Source: Microbacterium arabinogalactanolyticum
Lineage (GTDB): Bacteria; Actinomycetota; Actinomycetes; Actinomycetales; Microbacteriaceae
Length of the DNA: 64,000 bases
NCBI RefSeq assembly: GCF_030268005.1
Contig: NZ_BRZC01000004.1
Coordinates: forward strand, 186,001-250,000
Direction: 5' to 3'
Shown here piece after piece: positions 8,053 through 17,550 of the stretch. Position 1 is the stretch's first letter. Each line of letters opens with the position of its first letter. The position numbers and the translations under genes were made by a program. Under the pieces are notes generated by a model that worked only from the letters and a program-made list of their open reading frames with translations, was not told the origin of the DNA and searched no databases.

Positions 8053-9598
8053 GCGGGGCTCCCTTGGTGAACTCGTAGACGGTGGTGCGGTGCACGTGCT
8101 GATGCGCCGTGAGCGTGTAGCCGGCCCGACGCAGCGCGGACAGATCGGCGGAGGCCGTCCGGGCGCCCTTCGCCTCCAGCAGCCAGACGGTGCTCTCCTG
8201 CAGCTCCGGTGCGGACGCCGAGACGGAGGCGAGCTCGTCCCAGAGCCCGGCACGGGTGTCGTACGAGGCGAGCAGCTGCGGGTCCTGCAGGCCGGCGAAG
8301 TCCTCCGGATAGAGCCGGAAGGCCAGTCGCGACGTACGGGACGGTCGCGGACCGTCGCCGAACAGCACCGCATCTCCGAGGTGCGCCCGCTGCCCGATCA
8401 CCTGGGCGGCGAATCGGAAGTCGGCTCCGCCGTCCTTCGCATACGGTGTGCGCTGATGCAGGTACTGCGGCACCGTGACGCCCAGCACCACGGCTGCGAG
8501 CACCACGGCGGCGACCGCCGCCAGACCCGGCATCCGGCGCCCGACCACGGACAGGATGCCGGTCAGCCCACGCGCGGCGAGCAGGGCGACCGCACCCAGG
8601 CTGACGGCGAGGTAGCGCGGGTTGTACGTGGGGGCGACGATGACGTCGACGGCGATGAGGACGGCGGCCGGCGCGAGGAGCCAGGTCAGAGCGAGACGCG
8701 CCCTCGCGCGCTCGGCGGGCCGGCGCAGGGCGAATGCGACGCCCAGGGCGATCAGGACCCACATGACGGCGGCGACCGCGCGGTGCGTGAACCAGGGGGT
8801 GACGAGCACGCCCGTCGGCGACAGATAGCCGCGGTGGGCCAGGAAGCTCACCTGGTTGCGCTGGAAGGCCGCCAGAGTGATGATCGGCAAAGCCGCGATC
8901 AACGTCGCCGCGGCCGCCACCGTGAGGTCGCCCCGCAGCCCGCGCACATCGCGTCGCAGCGGGGCGAGGCGACGCGGTGCGAGGAACGTCACCGCGAAGA
9001 GCGCGAGCGGCACCAGCAGCAGGTAGAGGAAGAACCAGGAGCACAGCCCGGCGAGCACCCCGAACAGCACCCAGCGGCGCCTCGGAGCGCGCTGCCGGAG
9101 CAGGTGCGAGAACAGCACGGTCAGCCAGACGACGGCCGCGGCGGTGATGGCGTAGCCGCGCGTCTCGATCGCCAGCGCACTGGCGCGCGGAATGACCGCC
9201 ACCAGCGCGCCGGCGACGATCGCGGTGCGCCGGTCGAACCACATCCGGCCGAGCGTGAACACGCCTGCGGCCAGTGCGCCGACGGCGATCGCGCTGAGCG
9301 CCCTGGTCGCCCACTCCCCCGTGCCGAACGCCCACATCCAGACGTGCAGCAACATGTAGTACAGGCCGTGCACGGCATCCACCGCGCTCAGCTCCTGCAG
9401 CAGGCTGGGCAGCGACCGCTGACCCGACATGACGCTCGCGGCCTCGTCGCCCCAGTAGGACGGGATGCCAGCGCCGATGTAGTCGACGAGAGCGACGGCG
9501 ACCCCGATCCCCGCGGGCAGCGCCGCAGCCCGCGGCGCCGGCCGGCGACGCTCGCGACGCTGCTCGCCCTGGACGAGCTCTCTCTCCGTGATGACCAT
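8045..9598 (-). CDS. GT-C fold membrane glycosyltransferase (GT39/GT83-like)
   Basis: A protein of about 517 residues with roughly ten hydrophobic segments. The first extracytoplasmic loop contains GDEAASV, the acidic catalytic-type motif of GT-C enzymes that use polyprenyl-phosphate sugars. The C-terminal ~120 residues are soluble and extracytoplasmic. It is the first gene of an operon with the GT2 and GtrA genes, which suggests the three make a lipid-linked sugar and transfer it outside the membrane. The ATG at 9598 is preferred over a TTG four codons upstream. The acceptor (cell wall glycan or protein) is unknown. Confidence 0.85.
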   Translation of the reverse strand: MVITERELVQGEQRRERRRPAPRAAALPAGIGVAVALVDYIGAGIPSYWGDEAASVMSGQRSLPSLLQELSAVDAVHGLYYMLLHVWMWAFGTGEWATRALSAIAVGALAAGVFTLGRMWFDRRTAIVAGALVAVIPRASALAIETRGYAITAAAVVWLTVLFSHLLRQRAPRRRWVLFGVLAGLCSWFFLYLLLVPLALFAVTFLAPRRLAPLRRDVRGLRGDLTVAAAATLIAALPIITLAAFQRNQVSFLAHRGYLSPTGVLVTPWFTHRAVAAVMWVLIALGVAFALRRPAERARARLALTWLLAPAAVLIAVDVIVAPTYNPRYLAVSLGAVALLAARGLTGILSVVGRRMPGLAAVAAVVLAAVVLGVTVPQYLHQRTPYAKDGGADFRFAAQVIGQRAHLGDAVLFGDGPRPSRTSRLAFRLYPEDFAGLQDPQLLASYDTRAGLWDELASVSASAPELQESTVWLLEAKGARTASADLSALRRAGYTLTAHQHVHRTTVYEFTKGAPHA

Positions 9599-9707
9599 GA
9601 GACCAGCCAATCGCCGGCCGATCCGCGCAACCTATGAAATCGGGCCCTCCGGCATGAGAGTTCTCACACGAACGACTGGAAGTCCTGTGCCTGGATAGCA
9701 TCGAGGT

Positions 9708-10052
9708 ATGGAGATGGATGCCGAGGAGTTCGAGCGGCTGGTGGTCGACGAACTCGATCTGCTCCCCGACGACATGGTCGACGGCCTCGAGAACGTGGTG
9801 TTCGTGGTCGAGGACGCCGCGGAGGACGGCGAGGAGCTGTTCGGCCTGTACGAGGGCTTCGCACTGACTGAGCGCGGGCAGTACGGCATGGGCGAACTCC
9901 CCGACCGGATCATCGTGTACCGCGAACCCCATCTGGCCGAGTGCGACGACGAGGAGCAGCTGCGCGACGAGATCCACACGACCCTCGTGCACGAGATCGC
10001 GCACTTCTTCGGCATCGACGATGAGCAGCTCCGTGAACTGGGGTGGGCATGA
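9708..10052 (+). CDS. metallopeptidase family protein (zincin-like, PF06262 type)
   Basis: A 114-residue protein with the zinc motif HEIAH at residues 95-99 preceded by a very acidic N-terminal half. It matches the small minimal-zincin family (DUF1025) common in actinobacteria. A -10-like TAGCAT at 9696-9701 lies 6 nt before the ATG, so translation is probably leaderless. Its stop overlaps clpS (ATGA), making a zincin-clpS-DUF2017 operon, a conserved actinobacterial arrangement. The substrate is unknown. Confidence 0.9.
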   Translation: MEMDAEEFERLVVDELDLLPDDMVDGLENVVFVVEDAAEDGEELFGLYEGFALTERGQYGMGELPDRIIVYREPHLAECDDEEQLRDEIHTTLVHEIAHFFGIDDEQLRELGWA

Positions 10053-10339
10053 GCGGGCCCGCATCCGTCCCGGTGATGGACGAGCAGCTGACAGCCGCAC
10101 CACTGGTGCCCTGGGAGCTGGTCGTGTGGGACGACCCCGTGAACCTGATGAGCTACGTCGCCCGCATCTTCCGCACCTACTTCGGCTACCCGCAGGAGAA
10201 GGCCACCAGGCTCATGCTGGCTGTTCACAACGACGGACACGCAGTCGTCGCGACCGGTCCGCGCGAGACCATGGAGGTGCACGCCCAGGCGATGCACGCC
10301 TTCGGGCTGTGGGCGACGGTGCGGGAGGCCGGCGCATGA
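10049..10339 (+). CDS. clpS: ATP-dependent Clp protease adaptor ClpS
   Basis: A 96-residue adaptor that delivers N-degron substrates to ClpAP/ClpCP. It has the family core WELVVWDDPVNLMSYV, with the acidic D-D-P-V-N binding-pocket stretch, followed by a region with a C-terminal EKATRLMLAVHNDGHAVV segment. The ATG at 10049 overlaps the zincin stop codon, and its stop overlaps the next start (ATGA). The N-terminal extension before residue 22 is usual for actinobacterial ClpS. Confidence 0.96.
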   Translation: MSGPASVPVMDEQLTAAPLVPWELVVWDDPVNLMSYVARIFRTYFGYPQEKATRLMLAVHNDGHAVVATGPRETMEVHAQAMHAFGLWATVREAGA

Positions 10340-10806
10340 CCGATGGCGCGCTGTCCGTCCCGTTCGCGAGCATCGAGGGTCGTCACCTCATCGCGCTCCT
10401 GGACGACTTCATCGCGCTGCTGGATGCACCCCGCGACACGGCGGACGAGGCGCTGGAGCGCCTCGCGCCCGACGCGTACCCCGACGACCCGGCGGCCGCC
10501 GAGGAGTACCGGCGCGGCACGCGCGACGACCTCGTCGACCAGCGGATCTCGGATGCGCGAACCGTCCGGACGGCCTTGGAGAGGTTCGAGACGGACGCCG
10601 GCGCCGACATCGTCGACGTGCCCCGCGCGGACCTGGACGGCTGGCTGCGCACGCTCTCGGCGATGCGGCTCGTCCTCGCCTCGCGCCTGGGCATCGACCG
10701 CGACGACCGACATGATCCCGACGATCCCCGCTACGGCACCTATGACTGGCTGGGCTACCGGCTGGAGCTGCTCATCCAGCTCGCCGACCGTCTGGACGAG
10801 GAGTGA
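10336..10806 (+). CDS. DUF2017 family protein
   Basis: A 156-residue acidic, helical protein lying directly behind clpS with a 4-nt overlap. Its composition and the terminal segment TYDWLGYRLELLIQLADRLDEE match the DUF2017 family, which almost always neighbours clpS in actinobacteria. No catalytic motif is visible; a role linked to Clp proteolysis is inferred from context only. Confidence 0.85.
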   Translation: MTDGALSVPFASIEGRHLIALLDDFIALLDAPRDTADEALERLAPDAYPDDPAAAEEYRRGTRDDLVDQRISDARTVRTALERFETDAGADIVDVPRADLDGWLRTLSAMRLVLASRLGIDRDDRHDPDDPRYGTYDWLGYRLELLIQLADRLDEE

Positions 10807-10813
10807 CCCGGCA

Positions 10814-11395
10814 CTACGGCGTGCGGATGCTGATCGAGGCGAGCCGCTCGGGGTCGTGACGCGCCATGTGCGCGTCCTCCTGCGCCGCCCACATGTCCCA
10901 GAACGGTCGGAATCCGTCTCCGTCCCGCTCCAGCGCCCTGGTGCGCCGGGACGCATGGGGGCCGTCGACCCACACCGTCACATCCGCCAGACGCGCCGAC
11001 GCCGGCGTCAGCGCGCCGCAGCCCTCCAGCACCAGTCCGAGCGCCGGGTCGACCGCGTGCGCCTCGGCTTCCTCCTCGCGCTCCCAGTCCCAGCGATGCC
11101 AGGTGCCCAGCAGTCCGCGTCCGTGCGGCACGAGCACCGACTCACGGGCGATCTCCGCGCCCGCCTCGAGCCCGCTCCAGCCCGGATAGATCGAGTCCAG
11201 CGCGATCAGCTGCGCCGGCGTGCGCAGGGGCCACGCCCGCATCACCCGCGCGGCCAGGCTGCTCTTGCCCGCACCGCTGCGTCCGTCTATCACCACCACG
11301 GGGTTGGACGCCTGTACCGCGATGACCGCGTCACGGATGCGCGCGGTCGCCGTGGTCAGCGCGGAATCGAGCGGGTCGTCACTTCTTGAGAGCAC
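10814..11395 (-). CDS. P-loop nucleoside-kinase-like ATP-binding protein
   Basis: A 193-residue protein with a Walker A motif GRSGAGKSS near residue 38, a DSIYPGW segment resembling the nucleoside-binding Asp of uridine kinases, and LVLEGCGALT in place of Walker B. The substrate is not identified. The start at 11395 overlaps the stop of the YtfJ-like gene (11379) by 17 nt, so the two are cotranscribed. It ends 8 nt from the convergent DUF2017 gene. Confidence 0.82.
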   Translation of the reverse strand: MLSRSDDPLDSALTTATARIRDAVIAVQASNPVVVIDGRSGAGKSSLAARVMRAWPLRTPAQLIALDSIYPGWSGLEAGAEIARESVLVPHGRGLLGTWHRWDWEREEEAEAHAVDPALGLVLEGCGALTPASARLADVTVWVDGPHASRRTRALERDGDGFRPFWDMWAAQEDAHMARHDPERLASISIRTP

Positions 11396-11696
11396 GGATC
11401 ACACGGCTGAGAGCGCGGCCGAACACCCATACGAAGGGCACGGCGACGGCCAGCAGTGAGACGATGTTGGGCTCGAACCGCAGCCCCTCCTCGCGGCGGA
11501 CGTACACGCCGAGCGGAACGGCGATACCGCCACCGGTGCCGCCCTCGCCCTGCTCCACGCCACCGCCGGCGAAGCCCGTGACGGTCAGCGCGACGGGCGT
11601 GACGCTCACGCCGTCGATCTCGAGGGCCTCGCCATAGGCGCCCTTCACTCCGAAGGATGCGGCCTGCTCGCCCAGCTTCAGTGCAATGTTCGGCAT
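11379..11696 (-). CDS. YtfJ/GerW-like protein with C-terminal membrane anchor
   Basis: A 105-residue protein with the pattern of the sporulation YtfJ family: an N-terminal domain, then a glycine-rich loop (FAGGGVEQGEGGTGGG), then GVAV/PLGVYVRREEGLRF. A hydrophobic segment NIVSLLAVAVPFVWVFG near the C-terminus anchors it. Homologues occur in non-sporulating actinobacteria, where the function is unknown. It is the first gene of a pair with the small kinase. Confidence 0.75.
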   Translation of the reverse strand: MPNIALKLGEQAASFGVKGAYGEALEIDGVSVTPVALTVTGFAGGGVEQGEGGTGGGIAVPLGVYVRREEGLRFEPNIVSLLAVAVPFVWVFGRALSRVIRALKK

Positions 11697-11734
11697 CCCC
11701 CCACGCTAGCCGACGCACCGGACCCGCGCGACGC

Positions 11735-12991
11735 TCACTCCCGGCCGAACGGCCTCGGCTGCTCCCCCGCGGGCCGAGCGCCGGATCGGCCGACATGCCT
11801 GGCCCGCGTGATCATGCCGACGCCGAACCGCGCCCTGGCGTCGTCGAGCGTCCCCTCCAGCCGGCGCTGGTCCTCGTCGTCGTCCCACAGCGCGAGCGCA
11901 CCGCCCGACGTCTCTCGGAGCTTCTCGGCGCGCACCCCCACCAGACGCACGGGATCATGCCTCGCGATCTGGTCGAACAGCGCGACGGCGGTCTCCCCGA
12001 TCCTCTGGCCGACCTCGGTGGGCTCGGGCAGGGACACCGTGCGACTGAGGGTGGAGAAGTCGGCGAAGCGAATCTTGATCGCCACGGCTCCCGCCTGCCA
12101 GCCGCTCGAGCGCAGACGAGCGCCGACCCGGTCGGCCAGGCGCAGCAGCTCGGAGCGCAGCAGCTCGGCATCCGCGATGTCGTGCTCGAAGGTCTCCTCG
12201 TGTCCGACGCTCTTCTCCACGCGATCGGTCTGCACGGCGCGGGCGTCCTCGCCGCGGGCGAGCTGCTGCATCCGCTGCGCCAGTGCGGGGCCGACGGCCC
12301 GGGACAGGGCGTCGAGCGGCGTCTCCCGCACATCCCGGATGAGGCGGATGCCGCGTCGCTCCAGCGCTTCGGCGGCCTTGGGACCCACACCCCACATCGC
12401 GCCGACCGGCCGCGGATCGAGGAACTCCTGGGTGCGCGCGGCCGGCACGATGAGCATCCCGTCCGGCTTGGAGATGGTCGACGCCATCTTCGCGACGTGC
12501 TTCGTCGCAGCGACGCCCACACTGCAGGTGATGCCCACCTCTTCCCGCACACGCCGGCGCAGCAGCACGGCGATCCGCCCGGGACTCCCCCACAGCCGCC
12601 GGACGCCGCGCACGTCGAGGAACGCCTCGTCGATGGAGAGCTGCTCCACCAGCGGGGTGACGCTGTGGAACACATCCATCACCGCGGAGGAGACGGCGCG
12701 GTACTTCGTGAAGTCGGGCGGGACCACGCGCGCCTGCGGGCACAGACGCAGCGCCTGCGACACCGGCATCGCACTGCGGACCCCGAAGCGTCGCGCCTCA
12801 TAGGACGCGCTGGAGACCACGGAGCGACCGTCGGGTGCCCCGATGATCAGGGGCAGTCCGCGCAGCGACGGGTCGTACAGGATCTCGACCGAGGCGTAGA
12901 ACGCGTCCATGTCGACGTGCAGGATGCCGGTCCCCGCATCCTCCGCTCCCTCCGGCGAGACGAGCCGTCCCGATCCGTCTCCACGTCCCAT
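11735..12991 (-). CDS. dinB: DNA polymerase IV (Y-family)
   Basis: A 418-residue translesion polymerase. It has the first catalytic Asp in VDMDAFYASVE, the second acidic pair in SIDEAFLD, the YEARRFGVRSAMP finger segment, helix-hairpin-helix MWGVGPKAAEAL, and a little-finger domain ending near VRLVGVRAEKL. The C-terminal tail carries a Pro/Arg-rich end. The ATG at 12991 is 6 nt after GACAAT, so the GGAGGG that touches the ATG is probably spacer and not a ribosome binding site. Expression is often SOS-linked, but no clear SOS box is seen here. Confidence 0.95.
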   Translation of the reverse strand: MGRGDGSGRLVSPEGAEDAGTGILHVDMDAFYASVEILYDPSLRGLPLIIGAPDGRSVVSSASYEARRFGVRSAMPVSQALRLCPQARVVPPDFTKYRAVSSAVMDVFHSVTPLVEQLSIDEAFLDVRGVRRLWGSPGRIAVLLRRRVREEVGITCSVGVAATKHVAKMASTISKPDGMLIVPAARTQEFLDPRPVGAMWGVGPKAAEALERRGIRLIRDVRETPLDALSRAVGPALAQRMQQLARGEDARAVQTDRVEKSVGHEETFEHDIADAELLRSELLRLADRVGARLRSSGWQAGAVAIKIRFADFSTLSRTVSLPEPTEVGQRIGETAVALFDQIARHDPVRLVGVRAEKLRETSGGALALWDDDEDQRRLEGTLDDARARFGVGMITRARHVGRSGARPAGEQPRPFGRE

Positions 12992-13034
12992 CCCTCCATT
13001 GTCCCGGAGGCCGCCGACACCGGATGCACGAATC

Positions 13035-13050
13035 TTGACCGTTCGGTCAA
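13035..13050. promoter_or_regulatory. TetR-type operator upstream of the SPW-TetR operon
   Basis: The perfect inverted repeat TTGACCG-TT-CGGTCAA matches the common TetR-family operator form. It overlaps a -35-like TTGACC, with a -10-like TACACT at 13060-13065 (19-nt spacing). It is placed 69 nt before the SPW gene and ahead of the TetR gene at 13573, which suggests autorepression. Confidence 0.7.
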
Positions 13051-13118
13051 AACCCGGCGTACACTGGGCATCGACCCCCGATTCGGGAGCCATTCTTTCT
13101 GCAAGGAGGATGAGTTCA

Positions 13119-13493
13119 ATGAAGAGGTGGACACGCTGGCAGGACTGGGTGGCCGTCGCCGCCGGACTGTACGCCGTCCTGGCGACCATGTGGACGACTC
13201 CGCGCACAGGCGCGTCGGTCTCCATGATGGTCGTGCTGGGCATCCTGATGGTCGCGGCCGCGGTGTGGAGCCTGGCGGCGCCGGGACTCGTGTCGATGGA
13301 GTGGATCCTCGCCGCGATCGGCGCGCTGCTGTTCCTCTCGCCGTGGTTCGGCTCCTTCGCCGGAAGCGCCGGTCCCGCATGGACCGCGTGGATCTGCGGT
13401 GGTGTCGGAGTGGTCGCAGGCCTCTGGGCGCTCGTACCCGCGGAGAAGGCGCACCACGCCACTCCGGGCGGACATCGGGCAGCGCACGCCTGA
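13119..13493 (+). CDS. SPW repeat membrane protein
   Basis: A 124-residue protein with four membrane segments in two repeated pairs. The SPW signature (GALLFLSPW) is seen in the second unit and a degenerate copy in the first. The ribosome binding site AAGGAGG lies 10 nt before ATG 13119. It is probably cotranscribed with the TetR gene downstream under the operator at 13035. The function of SPW proteins is unknown. Confidence 0.85.
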   Translation: MKRWTRWQDWVAVAAGLYAVLATMWTTPRTGASVSMMVVLGILMVAAAVWSLAAPGLVSMEWILAAIGALLFLSPWFGSFAGSAGPAWTAWICGGVGVVAGLWALVPAEKAHHATPGGHRAAHA

Positions 13494-13572
13494 CCTGCCA
13501 TGCGCGACAACGATCGGGGCGACGGGCGACCGCCGCCCCGCATCACGACACGATGACGCCGGGGAGGGCGAG

Positions 13573-14169
13573 ATGACCGAGGACGCCGATCCGGTGCGCA
13601 CGCGCAGCCGCATCCTGGATACGGCGGAGGCCCTCTTCGCCCGCCACGGCTTCGACGGGACCTCCACCGCGCGCCTCGCGGATGCTGCGGGAGTGCCCAA
13701 AGGCCTGCTGTTCTACTACTTCCGCACCAAGCCCGAGATTCTCAGTGCACTGCTCGAGGAGCGGCTCGACCTCGCGGTGCTCGACCCTGCGGCACTGGCG
13801 GTGCCAGGGGATCCGGTGCAGACGCTGGTCAACGTGGGCGAGCGCGTGCTCGGCGACCGCGCCGCGTCCGACGTGCTTCGGGAGGTGATCTGGCACGAGG
13901 CGCACACACGCCCGGAAGTGCGCGCCGTGCTCACGCGCTACCGCCATGCCCTGCACGAGGCGATCGAGCACGCCCTGCGGGCCAGCCTGACCGCCGCGGT
14001 GGACACGCACGCGGTGCGTGCTGCGGCGTCCGCGTGGGCGGCGACCATCACGGCCCGTCCGCTGGAGGCGCCCTCCGCGGACCGCGAGCACCTGCACGAG
14101 GCCGCCAGTCTCCGCGCGGTCGCGCGACTGCTGAGCGCCGGGCTGCTGTCCACCGCGCAGGGGATCTGA
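13573..14169 (+). CDS. TetR/AcrR family transcriptional regulator
   Basis: A 198-residue regulator. The N-terminal HTH (residues about 15-60) includes ILDTAEALFARHGFDGTS, the recognition helix region GVPKGLLFYYF and KPEIL. The ligand-binding C-terminal domain is divergent. It lies 79 nt after the SPW gene on the same strand and probably binds the palindrome at 13035-13050. The ligand is unknown. Confidence 0.93.
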   Translation: MTEDADPVRTRSRILDTAEALFARHGFDGTSTARLADAAGVPKGLLFYYFRTKPEILSALLEERLDLAVLDPAALAVPGDPVQTLVNVGERVLGDRAASDVLREVIWHEAHTRPEVRAVLTRYRHALHEAIEHALRASLTAAVDTHAVRAAASAWAATITARPLEAPSADREHLHEAASLRAVARLLSAGLLSTAQGI

Positions 14170-14188
14170 ACAGCAGCCCGGATAGTCG

Positions 14189-15700
14189 CTACTGGGCGGC
14201 GCGCTCCAGGATCAGCTCGCGCACGCGGGCGGCGTCGGCCTGGCCCTTCATGGCCTTCATCACCGCACCGATGATCGCGCCGGCGGCTTGGACCTTGCCG
14301 TCCTTGATCTTCGCCATCACGTCGGGCTGAGCGGCCAGCGCCTCGTCGATGGCGGCGATCAGCGCGCCGTCGTCGGAGACCACGGCCAGGCCACGGGCAT
14401 CCACGACCTGCTGCGGAGTGCCCTCACCGGCGATGACGCCCTCGAGCACCTGGCGCGCCAGCTTGTCCGTCAGGGTTCCCGCGTCGACGAGCTGCTGCAG
14501 GGCGGCGACGTTCTCAGGGCTGATCAGCTCGGATGCGTCCTGCTCGGCGGCGTTCGCAAGACGCGTGATCTCGCCCGTCCACCACTTTCGAGCGGATGCC
14601 GGCGTCGCCCCGGCCGCGATGGTCGCCTCGACGACCTCCACGAGTCCGCCGTTGCGCACGTCCTGGAACTCCAGGTCGGTGAAGCCCCATTCGGCCTTCA
14701 GACGGCGGCGACGCGCGACGGGCTGCTCGGGCAGCGCCGCGCGCAGCTCCTCCACCAGTTCGCGCGACGGCTGCACGGGAAGCAGGTCGGGCTCAGGGAA
14801 GTAGCGGTAGTCGTCGGCATCCGACTTCGGGCGACCAGGCGAGGTGGTGCCGGTGTCCTCATGCCAGTGCCGCGTCTCCTGCGTGATCGTGCCGCCGTCG
14901 GCGAGGATCGCCGCCTGGCGCTGGATCTCGTAGCGCACGGCGCGCTCCACCGAGCGCATCGAGTTGACGTTCTTCGTCTCGGTGCGGGTGCCGAGCTTCT
15001 CCTGGCCGCGCGGGCGGAGCGAGACGTTGGCGTCGCAGCGCAGGTTGCCGCGCTCCAGTCGCGCCTCGGAGATGCCCAGACCGCGGACGATGTCGCGGAT
15101 GGCCGAGATGTACGCCTTGGCGTACTCCGGCGCGCGGTGCTCGGCGCCGAAGATCGGCTTGGTGACGATCTCCACCAGCGGCACGCCCGCACGGTTGTAG
15201 TCCACCAGCGAGTACTCGGCGCCCTGGATGCGGCCCGTCGAGCCCATATGGGTGAGCTTTCCGGCGTCCTCCTCCATGTGCGCGCGCTCGACCGGGATGG
15301 TCACCAGCGTGCCGTCCTCCAGCTCGACCTCGACCGAGCCCTCGAAGGCGATCGGCTCGTCGTACTGGGAGATCTGGTAGTTCTTGCCGAGGTCCGGGTA
15401 GAAGTAGTTCTTCCGGGCGAAGCGGCTGGACTCGGCGATCGAGCAGCCGAGCGCGAGGCCCAGGCTGATCGATGAGCGCACGGCGGTGGCGTTGACCACG
15501 GGCAGCGAACCGGGAAGACCCAGGTCCACCGGAGCGATGAGCGTGTTCGGCTCTGCGCCGTGGAACTCCTCGTTGGCGGGGTTCGGCGCAGCGGAGAACA
15601 TCTTCGTGCGCGTGTTCAGCTCGACGTGCACCTCGAAGCCGAGCACCGGCTCGAACAGCTCGAGGGCCTTGTCGAAGTCCATCAGCTTGACGGCGGCCAT
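14189..15700 (-). CDS. gatB: Asp-tRNA(Asn)/Glu-tRNA(Gln) amidotransferase subunit B
   Basis: A 503-residue GatB. The catalytic (kinase) domain starts at [16 protein letters not shown] and includes [10 protein letters not shown] and [22 protein letters not shown] segments. The C-terminal GatB/YqeY helical domain ends near [12 protein letters not shown]. It activates Glu-tRNA(Gln) and Asp-tRNA(Asn) for amidation. The start overlaps the gatA stop by 1 nt (15700). Third gene of gatCAB. Confidence 0.98.
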   Translation of the reverse strand: MAAVKLMDFDKALELFEPVLGFEVHVELNTRTKMFSAAPNPANEEFHGAEPNTLIAPVDLGLPGSLPVVNATAVRSSISLGLALGCSIAESSRFARKNYFYPDLGKNYQISQYDEPIAFEGSVEVELEDGTLVTIPVERAHMEEDAGKLTHMGSTGRIQGAEYSLVDYNRAGVPLVEIVTKPIFGAEHRAPEYAKAYISAIRDIVRGLGISEARLERGNLRCDANVSLRPRGQEKLGTRTETKNVNSMRSVERAVRYEIQRQAAILADGGTITQETRHWHEDTGTTSPGRPKSDADDYRYFPEPDLLPVQPSRELVEELRAALPEQPVARRRRLKAEWGFTDLEFQDVRNGGLVEVVEATIAAGATPASARKWWTGEITRLANAAEQDASELISPENVAALQQLVDAGTLTDKLARQVLEGVIAGEGTPQQVVDARGLAVVSDDGALIAAIDEALAAQPDVMAKIKDGKVQAAGAIIGAVMKAMKGQADAARVRELILERAAQ

Positions 15701-17214
15701 CAGCGTGCTCCTCCCAGGACGGGTGCCTTCTCCAGCAGCGGTGCGCCCCAGGAGTCCACCAGCGCGGCCTCGAGCGCCGCGCCGACACGGTACAGCCGGG
15801 CATCCTCCCGGGCGGGCGCGAGGAACTGGATGCCGACGGGCAGTCCGTCCTCGGTCGCCAGACCCGACGGGATCGAGATGCCGGGGACGCCGGCGAGGTT
15901 CGCCGGGATCGTGGTCAGGTCGTTCAGGTACATCTGCAGCGGGTCGTCGATCTTCTCGCCGAGCTTGAACGCGGTGGTCGGAGCCGTGGGCGTGGCGATG
16001 ACGTCGACCTGCGCGAACGCCTGGTCGAAGTCGCGCTGGATCAGCGTGCGGACCTTCTGCGCGCTGCCGTAGTACGCGTCGTAGTAGCCGGCCGAGAGCG
16101 CGTAGGTGCCGAGGATGATGCGGCGCTTCACCTCCGGACCGAAACCGGCCTCGCGGGTGGCGGACATCACGTCCTCGACCGTCGCGCCGCCCTCGGGGGT
16201 GACGCGCAGGCCGAAGCGCACGGAGTCGAACTTGGCCAGGTTGCTGGATGCCTCGGCGGGCAGGATCAGGTAGTACGCCGCCACGCCGTACTCGAAGTGC
16301 GGGGCGGAGATCTCCACGATCTCAGCGCCCTGCGCCTCCATCAGGGCGAGCGATTCGCGGAAGGACGCGGCGACGCCGGCCTGGAAGCCGGAGTCGGGCA
16401 GCTCCTTGATCATGCCCACCTTCAGCCCCTTGAGGACCTCGCCGCTCGCGCCCTCACGGGCCGCATCGGCGAACGAGGGCCACTCGTCGCGGAGCGAGGT
16501 GGAGTCGTTCGCGTCGTAACCGCCGATCACGTCGTGCAACAGGCCGGCGTCGAGCACCGTGCGGGTGACGGGACCGACCTGGTCCAGGCTCGAGGCCAGA
16601 GCGATCGAGCCGTAACGGCTCACGCCGCCGTAGGTGGGCTTGGTGCCGACCGTGCCGGTCACGTGGGCCGGCTGACGGATCGAGCCGCCGGTGTCTGAGC
16701 CGAGGGCCAACGGGGCCTCGAACGCGGCCACGGCAGCGGCCGAGCCGCCGCCGGAGCCGCCGGGGATGCGGTCCAGGTCCCACGGGTTGTGCGTGGGCCC
16801 GAAGGCGGAGTGCTCGGTGGAGGACCCCATGGCGAACTCGTCCATGTTGGTCTTGCCGAGCGGGACCAGGCCGGCGGCACGGGCGCGCGCGACGACCGTG
16901 GCATCGAACGGCGACATGTAGCCCTCGAGGATCTTCGATCCGCTGGTGGAGGGCATGTCCGTGGTGACCAGCACGTCCTTGACCGCCAGCGGAACGCCGG
17001 CGATCGGGCCGAGCTGCTCGCCGGCGGCGCGGCGCGCGTCGACCTCGCCGGCAGCGGCCAGGGCGTTCTCGTTGACGTGCAGGAAGGCGCGCACGTCGGA
17101 GTCGACGGCGGCGATGCGGTCCAGGTGCGCCTGGGTGGCCTCGACGCTGGAGATCTCGCGCGCGGCGAGCTTCTCGCCGAGCTCTGCCGCGGTCAGGCGG
17201 ATGATGTCGCTCAC
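15700..17214 (-). CDS. gatA: Asp-tRNA(Asn)/Glu-tRNA(Gln) amidotransferase subunit A
   Basis: A 504-residue amidase-signature enzyme that releases ammonia from glutamine for GatB. The catalytic Lys lies in GVPLAVKDV and the Ser-cisSer part of the triad in [14 protein letters not shown] and [12 protein letters not shown]. The start overlaps the gatC stop (17211-17214), consistent with translational coupling in a gatC-gatA-gatB operon. Confidence 0.98.
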   Translation of the reverse strand: MSDIIRLTAAELGEKLAAREISSVEATQAHLDRIAAVDSDVRAFLHVNENALAAAGEVDARRAAGEQLGPIAGVPLAVKDVLVTTDMPSTSGSKILEGYMSPFDATVVARARAAGLVPLGKTNMDEFAMGSSTEHSAFGPTHNPWDLDRIPGGSGGGSAAAVAAFEAPLALGSDTGGSIRQPAHVTGTVGTKPTYGGVSRYGSIALASSLDQVGPVTRTVLDAGLLHDVIGGYDANDSTSLRDEWPSFADAAREGASGEVLKGLKVGMIKELPDSGFQAGVAASFRESLALMEAQGAEIVEISAPHFEYGVAAYYLILPAEASSNLAKFDSVRFGLRVTPEGGATVEDVMSATREAGFGPEVKRRIILGTYALSAGYYDAYYGSAQKVRTLIQRDFDQAFAQVDVIATPTAPTTAFKLGEKIDDPLQMYLNDLTTIPANLAGVPGISIPSGLATEDGLPVGIQFLAPAREDARLYRVGAALEAALVDSWGAPLLEKAPVLGGAR

Positions 17215-17510
17215 TGCTCTTCTCCCAGGATCGCGGTCACGCGGAAGCGCCCGTCGGCGGAATCAGGGGCGTTCTGCAGCACCTGCTCGTGCGTGAGCGT
17301 CTGGCCAACCTCGTCGGGACGGAAGACGTTGCTCATCGCGATCGGGTGGCTGGTGGCGACGACGTCGGGGGTCGCCACCTCGGACACCTTCGCGATGTTG
17401 TCGACGATGGCGTCGAGCTGACCGGTCAGCTGCGTCACCTCGTCGTCGGAGAGCTGGATACGCGCGAGCACGCCGAGATGGCGCACAAGATCAGGGGTGA
17501 TTTCAGACAC
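17211..17510 (-). CDS. gatC: Asp-tRNA(Asn)/Glu-tRNA(Gln) amidotransferase subunit C
   Basis: A 99-residue GatC, the small belt subunit that stabilises GatA-GatB. It has the family's [14 protein letters not shown] helix and the C-terminal [20 protein letters not shown] stretch. It begins with GTG, 6 nt after a TAGACT -10 box (leaderless), which is the likely promoter of the gatCAB operon. Confidence 0.96.
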   Translation of the reverse strand: MSEITPDLVRHLGVLARIQLSDDEVTQLTGQLDAIVDNIAKVSEVATPDVVATSHPIAMSNVFRPDEVGQTLTHEQVLQNAPDSADGRFRVTAILGEEQ

Positions 17511-17550
17511 GCCCCCAGTCTACGAGAGCGGCCATGCCGCACCGAACGGC

